From the NCBI GenBank assembly GCA_046297395.1, contig JBKCNM010000105.1, forward strand, positions 22,360 to 86,359: DNA of 64,000 nucleotides. The letters are read 5' to 3'. The stretch comes from JBEICQ01 sp046297395 (GTDB taxonomy: Bacteria; Bacteroidota; Bacteroidia; UBA4408). How positions within the stretch are numbered: the first letter of the stretch is position 1; each line of letters opens with the position of its first letter. Shown piece after piece: positions 60,158 to 64,000 of this stretch. The notes under the pieces were generated by a model that did no database searches, was not told where the DNA came from, and was given only the letters and a program-made list of their open reading frames with translations. The translations under genes were made by a program, and so were the position numbers.

Positions 60158-61774
60158 TTAGTGTACAATGGTAACAGGCATCACGGCAGTTGAGATGTTG
60201 TTCATCGTTACTCTTATAAAATATAAGCCCGGTAATGGATTTCCGGTATCAACACTCCCTTGCTCTACAATTACACCGGTTTGAACCGCTCGTCCGGAGA
60301 GATCAAACATGGTCCATTGGGTACCTTGAGGAAGCGGTGTGTTTGCTGCGTCGGTTAACACAAACAATCCCTTACCCGGATTGGGGAAAGCACGCATTGT
60401 ATTTCCTGTGCTTTTCGTTTCCTCCAGAGAAAGAGGATTCTGCTCAATGGTTCCGCAATTTTCTATCATCGAATAGGGACCTGCATTTACAGCGGGAGAA
60501 TTGTTGATTAGATTGAATATCCCCGTGGCACTATATACCGACATGGTGACCATGGGAACATTCACGGTAGAAACATTCACTGTGTAGGCATCAGCATTTC
60601 CACAACCGTAGGAAAGAGAGGCATTCGTTCTTATAACACAATTTCCAATGCCAATCACCTGGTTATTGCTGCTCACATAAGCGTTGCCGAGCACATAAAA
60701 ACCACCGTCATTGGTAGAGGCAAAAGAGGAAGGATTTATTCCCAGAATTTGTTGGGTATTGAGTATGTTCCCATTGCTATCAAAAGACATTAATACCGCA
60801 GCACGCAAAGTATCGGTAAATCCGGGGGCATTGTCCCATCCGCTGTTGAGCAGGGCCATGTAGTTTCCGTTGTTGAGGGCCTTTATTTGCACCACACTTT
60901 TATCAAAGCCGTTGCTTAATCCCCTGCACCAGAAAATGGTTCCATCGGCATTCATTCTGCCAAGGATGGTATAGTTCCCGGAAGAGTCGCTGAGCGTACC
61001 GCCAAACAATACATTGCCGCCACTGATGGGGAGTAAGTAATCAATATTACCTAAGTTTTGGCTCATTTGTTTCGCCCATTGCAGGTTGCCACCCACATCT
61101 GTTTTGAGCATAAATCCACGGTTATATGAAGGACCTGCGCGACCTGCACTCAGATAACCCCCATCGGAGGTTTGCACAGTAACATTTTCAATAAGGTCAT
61201 TTACAAAAAAAGAATCCAGCACGGCTTTTGACCAGGAAAGATTTCCTGAGGCATCCAACTTTGCCAGATGATGTCCGAAGTACCCACTCCCCGCGTCCCT
61301 TGCATCGGTTGCAATCAAGTAACCACCATCAGCAGTTTGAAGGCATGTGGTACCAAATTCACCCAAAGTGGTATTGGGTATTTCGATGATTTTAGACCAA
61401 ACAGGTACAAAATTCTGGTTCAGTTTTACAACCTTGTTCTTGTTGGTAATCAGCATTCCCCCATCGGCAGTGAGCAAAGAGGATTGTTCGGCGCTGTTGA
61501 AAGGATCTATATTCAAAGTTGCTTCACTCACTGGTTGTCCGGATGCATTGAGTTGGGTAAGATGAAACCCTACATTGGTGAAGGTGGTATCTGAGATAAA
61601 TAGAGAATTAAACAAAAGCCCGCCATCGGAAGTGGGAAATGCATAGTGGGTAGAACCCATCAGCCCCGGCAAAAAGTTTTTTTTGAAGGTACTCTGGCCG
61701 AATGATGGGTTGATTCCGGCCCAACAGAAGGAACAGATAAAAAGTCTGAGTAAAAGAGAGGATAAATGTTTCAT
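60158..61774 (-). CDS. T9SS type A cargo protein with repeated beta units
   Basis: A 538-residue secreted protein from ATG 61774 (MKHLSSLLLRLFICSFCWAG, signal peptide ending ...FGQS). The body repeats a unit of about 55 residues containing TADGGYLI or TSDGGYLSAG and LDASGNLSWSKAV-type strands, suggesting a beta-propeller. The last 80 residues (MRAFPNPGKGLFVLTDAANT ... GNPLPGLYFIRV) are a type A T9SS C-terminal sorting signal, so it should be exported and probably anchored at the cell surface. No enzymatic motif is visible. Confidence 0.85.
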   Translation of the reverse strand: MKHLSSLLLRLFICSFCWAGINPSFGQSTFKKNFLPGLMGSTHYAFPTSDGGLLFNSLFISDTTFTNVGFHLTQLNASGQPVSEATLNIDPFNSAEQSSLLTADGGMLITNKNKVVKLNQNFVPVWSKIIEIPNTTLGEFGTTCLQTADGGYLIATDARDAGSGYFGHHLAKLDASGNLSWSKAVLDSFFVNDLIENVTVQTSDGGYLSAGRAGPSYNRGFMLKTDVGGNLQWAKQMSQNLGNIDYLLPISGGNVLFGGTLSDSSGNYTILGRMNADGTIFWCRGLSNGFDKSVVQIKALNNGNYMALLNSGWDNAPGFTDTLRAAVLMSFDSNGNILNTQQILGINPSSFASTNDGGFYVLGNAYVSSNNQVIGIGNCVIRTNASLSYGCGNADAYTVNVSTVNVPMVTMSVYSATGIFNLINNSPAVNAGPYSMIENCGTIEQNPLSLEETKSTGNTMRAFPNPGKGLFVLTDAANTPLPQGTQWTMFDLSGRAVQTGVIVEQGSVDTGNPLPGLYFIRVTMNNISTAVMPVTIVH

Positions 61775-61810
61775 AAAAACCATGTGATATAGATGAATTT
61801 GATTCGGCGG

Positions 61811-61818
61811 CAAAAATA
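61811..61818 (-). promoter_or_regulatory. -7 promoter element (TATTTTTG) for the T9SS cargo gene
   Basis: Exact TAnnTTTG match on the minus strand, 36 bases before ATG 61774, back to back with the histidine kinase promoter. Confidence 0.45.
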
Positions 61819-61882
61819 CAAACAAGAACTGCCGACATAAAATCCCCTATTTGGGTGATTCAGTTTTCCATGCCAAAATCAC

Positions 61883-61890
61883 TAAATTTG
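61883..61890 (+). promoter_or_regulatory. -7 promoter element (TAAATTTG) for the TPR histidine kinase
   Basis: Exact TAnnTTTG match ending 4 bases before ATG 61895. Confidence 0.45.
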
Positions 61891-61894
61891 ATTT

Positions 61895-63718
61895 ATGCCT
61901 ACTTACAAAGCAAGTAAGCTCATCGCCATCGGCTTCATTGTACGATCTCTTTTCGTTTTTGGTGTTGAGGATAAATTGCCTCAACCTATCAACTATTCAT
62001 CGCAGACAGGAAAATGTACAACCGATTCACTCATCTTCTTATGTAGGTACTATGTAGGGCGAGATTTTACGATCTCACGGAGGTATGGAAGGGCTGCCAT
62101 GGTAGAGGCGAAAAAAAACGGGGATGTTTTCTCCCTTGCAAATGCCATGAGATGGGTAGCATTTACGCATTATCTGGAAGAGCAATACCTTGACAGCAAT
62201 GGCTATTACCAACACCTTGCCATGCGCATACTCGAAAAAGAAAAAAGTGCAGCATGCCGGGGATTGTACCTGCTGATAAAAACCCTTAGTGCCCAAGGCA
62301 CCGGTATAGAAACCAGTGACAAAAATATTGTCTCCCTTCAGCACGCCTATTTGTATGGAATTCGTTCCGGAAACACCTGTTTACAGGCCGATGTTTTAGA
62401 CAGACTGGCACATGCTTACTGGCAAAAAGGTTATGATACGCAAAAGAATGCCTATTATCGAAAAGCGGTTGCTAACTGGCAGGCCGCAATTAAATTGTAT
62501 AAATCACTGCAATACTCAGAAAATGTGATTGGAGAAAAAAGTAAAATTGCGACTACCTATATCATATTGGGCAATATAAAACAAGCAGACCAACTGCTTG
62601 CAGAATGCCTTGAAGAAAACCGGAAAGTGGGAAACCTGCTTGGCATAGGGGCTTGTCTGATGAACATAGGAGATTCTTACTTTGAAAAGAAACAATTCCA
62701 TACTTCCATTCATTATTACAAAGAATCTTGTCGGTTATACCATAAAATAGGATTTGCAGGAGGCTATGGCTGGGGAAATATGCAGCTGGAGAAAGCCTAT
62801 GAAGCCATTGGCGATTACCGTAATGCGCATCACCAAGCAAAAATTCGGATTGAAAACTTGCACAAAACACTGGACAATAAAAACAGGTTGCAGGTATATA
62901 AACTCAGAGAGACCTACAACAAGCGATTGCAGAACAGGATGGTCAGCCAATACCGTGCTGAGACGATGCTTGCCGCTGAAGAGATAAAAAATACCCGAAA
63001 GCAATTGATCATGATGGTCATCTTACTCATGGTATTTGCTGCAGGAGGTATGTTGCTCTACCAATTAAACAGACGCAAACAAGAAAGCCGTGTGATGGAG
63101 GCTCTCCTCACAGGGGAAGAAGAGGAAAGAAAAAGATTGTCACATCGTTTGCACGACAGTTTGGGTGGCCTGTTGTCTGCCATTAAAACCCTTTCGGAAG
63201 GATTGTTATATGCAGAAGGAAACGAGCGTACAGAAAAACTAAAGACCATTGATGCAATGATTGCTACAGCGGCCTCGGAGGTAAGAGACATGTCTCACAG
63301 TTTGATGCCGGCCATGTTGAAAGAGTTTGGTTTGGAAATCATTCTCAAGGACTTCTTTGAAAAATTAAACCAAAGCGATACAATCTGCTTTCATTTGGAT
63401 TATGATACAAAAGGAATTTTGCTTTCCGAAAAAACACAACTGCAATTGTATTACATTCTGCTTGAACTTGTACAAAACATCCTGAGACATTCTTCAGCCG
63501 AGAAGGCCTACTTCAGCATATTTGAAAACAACAACCACTTCTACCTCCTCGCTGAGGACGACGGAAAAGGATTTGATCAATTAAAATCTGTGAAAGGCCT
63601 GGGTATCCGAAACATGATAAACAGAGTAAAGCTGCTTAAAGGAATCTTACAAATCGATAGTGTTCCCGGAAAAGGAACAACAGTGCATATAGAATTTCCA
63701 ATAGATAACTTAATATGA
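61895..63718 (+). CDS. TPR-containing sensor histidine kinase (NarX/UhpB type)
   Basis: A 607-residue kinase. Residues about 60-340 are TPR helices, probably periplasmic behind a weak N-terminal signal (LIAIGFIVRSLFVFGV). One membrane span lies at 371-389 (LIMMVILLMVFAAGGMLLYQ). The HisKA_3 dimerisation domain has the phospho-acceptor His420 in RLSHRLHDSLGGLL, and the GHKL ATPase follows with ELVQNILRHSSA, AEDDGKGF and GLGIRNMINRV. The response-regulator gene starts in its stop codon (ATGA), so they form a two-component pair. Signal unknown; the layout is common in Bacteroidota. Confidence 0.92.
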   Translation: MPTYKASKLIAIGFIVRSLFVFGVEDKLPQPINYSSQTGKCTTDSLIFLCRYYVGRDFTISRRYGRAAMVEAKKNGDVFSLANAMRWVAFTHYLEEQYLDSNGYYQHLAMRILEKEKSAACRGLYLLIKTLSAQGTGIETSDKNIVSLQHAYLYGIRSGNTCLQADVLDRLAHAYWQKGYDTQKNAYYRKAVANWQAAIKLYKSLQYSENVIGEKSKIATTYIILGNIKQADQLLAECLEENRKVGNLLGIGACLMNIGDSYFEKKQFHTSIHYYKESCRLYHKIGFAGGYGWGNMQLEKAYEAIGDYRNAHHQAKIRIENLHKTLDNKNRLQVYKLRETYNKRLQNRMVSQYRAETMLAAEEIKNTRKQLIMMVILLMVFAAGGMLLYQLNRRKQESRVMEALLTGEEEERKRLSHRLHDSLGGLLSAIKTLSEGLLYAEGNERTEKLKTIDAMIATAASEVRDMSHSLMPAMLKEFGLEIILKDFFEKLNQSDTICFHLDYDTKGILLSEKTQLQLYYILLELVQNILRHSSAEKAYFSIFENNNHFYLLAEDDGKGFDQLKSVKGLGIRNMINRVKLLKGILQIDSVPGKGTTVHIEFPIDNLI

Positions 63719-64000
63719 ATAAAATTCAGTTACTGATTGCCGATGACCATAAAATTTTCATTGAGGGGTTGATGGCATTACTCGAAAAAGAAAAGGACAT
63801 CCATGTGATGAAAACATTTTTACGAGGAGATGAATTACTTGAATACCTTGGTAAAAATCCATCAGAAAAATGTCTTTTGATTCTTGACATTAATCTACCC
63901 GGGGTGCATGGCATTGAAGTATTAAAAAAACTTATATCAATGGGTAAGAAACCAAAAGTAATTGTGATAAGCATGCACGACAAACCTTATATTATCAAAC
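63715..64000 (+). CDS. response regulator, NarL/FixJ-like (partial)
   Basis: The receiver domain starts MNKIQLLIADDHKIFIEGLM with acidic pocket residues Asp10-Asp11, phospho-acceptor Asp58 in LLILDINLPGVHGIEVLKKL, and a switch Ser in VIVISMHD. The window ends after 95 residues, before any output domain; a LuxR-type HTH is expected for partners of HisKA_3 kinases. Overlaps the kinase gene by 4 bases. Confidence 0.88.
   Translation, partial: MNKIQLLIADDHKIFIEGLMALLEKEKDIHVMKTFLRGDELLEYLGKNPSEKCLLILDINLPGVHGIEVLKKLISMGKKPKVIVISMHDKPYIIK

Noticed and set aside
1..64000. tRNA, rRNA, prophage, CRISPR-Cas or toxin-antitoxin loci
   Set aside because: All larger gaps were read on both strands and none shows a cloverleaf, rRNA sequence, cas or phage gene; the PIN domain at 55.5 kb belongs to PhoH, not to a VapC toxin.

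Overview
The window reads as chromosomal DNA of a member of the Bacteroidota, most likely a Chitinophagia- or Sphingobacteriia-like lineage (inference). The signs are type IX secretion (T9SS) C-terminal sorting domains on two secreted proteins, T9SS-type envelope genes (TPR/PD40/OmpA and DUF6089/PorG-like families), a DUF4476 protein, the short ProS type, an LPS gene (lpxK), and repeated TAnnTTTG promoter -7 elements, often with TTG or TTTG about 19 bp upstream. No rRNA, tRNA, CRISPR array, prophage or intact insertion sequence was seen.

Layout. 1-20.3 kb is mostly housekeeping: a cut-off ABC exporter, a NUDIX hydrolase divergent from a UbiA prenyltransferase, a long acyl-CoA dehydrogenase, a histidine kinase followed by a DUF47/PiT phosphate-uptake pair with a Pho-box-like repeat, an MFS carrier, mscL, a DUF4476 protein, a glycosyltransferase, gcvT, a single-domain response regulator, htpG, a YdcF protein and efp. 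A leftward unit then carries proS, a glycosyltransferase and a secreted M43 metalloprotease. 20.4-35.3 kb is envelope-rich: a Tyr/Trp-rich repeat lipoprotein, an OmpP1/FadL-like porin, a 2-oxoacid dehydrogenase E2, three tandem TPR-PD40 proteins (the first PorE-like and split by one in-frame TAA), an exonuclease, an S41 protease and two tandem DUF6089 barrels. 35.3-39.1 kb holds lpxK, a purine nucleoside phosphorylase, cinA and a cobalamin adenosyltransferase.

39.1-46.6 kb is one tightly overlapping operon: an O-antigen-type ABC exporter (Wzm/Wzt) followed by pseudaminic acid genes pseB, pseC, pseF, a pseH-like acetyltransferase, a formyltransferase and pseI. The UDP-sugar hydrolase PseG is absent and the formyltransferase gene lies where another sugar-modifying step would be, which suggests an N-formylated nonulosonate. 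After it comes an AT-rich spacer with an IS30-type transposase remnant, then an unusual two-domain protein with a C-terminal methyltransferase and a family 2 glycosyltransferase.

50.2-64 kb returns to core genes: a metallophosphoesterase, YebC, a leftward ECF sigma / anti-sigma-like / periplasmic sensor / outer-membrane protein operon, PhoH, a second acyl-CoA dehydrogenase, two poorly known membrane or lipoproteins, a T9SS cargo protein, and a TPR histidine kinase with its response regulator running off the right edge.

The observations most worth checking are the in-frame stop in the PorE-like gene, the PseG-less pseudaminate operon with a formyltransferase, the 11-bp-spaced Pho-like box, the very short or absent 5' leaders implied by promoter positions, and single-residue oddities in EF-P and purine nucleoside phosphorylase.
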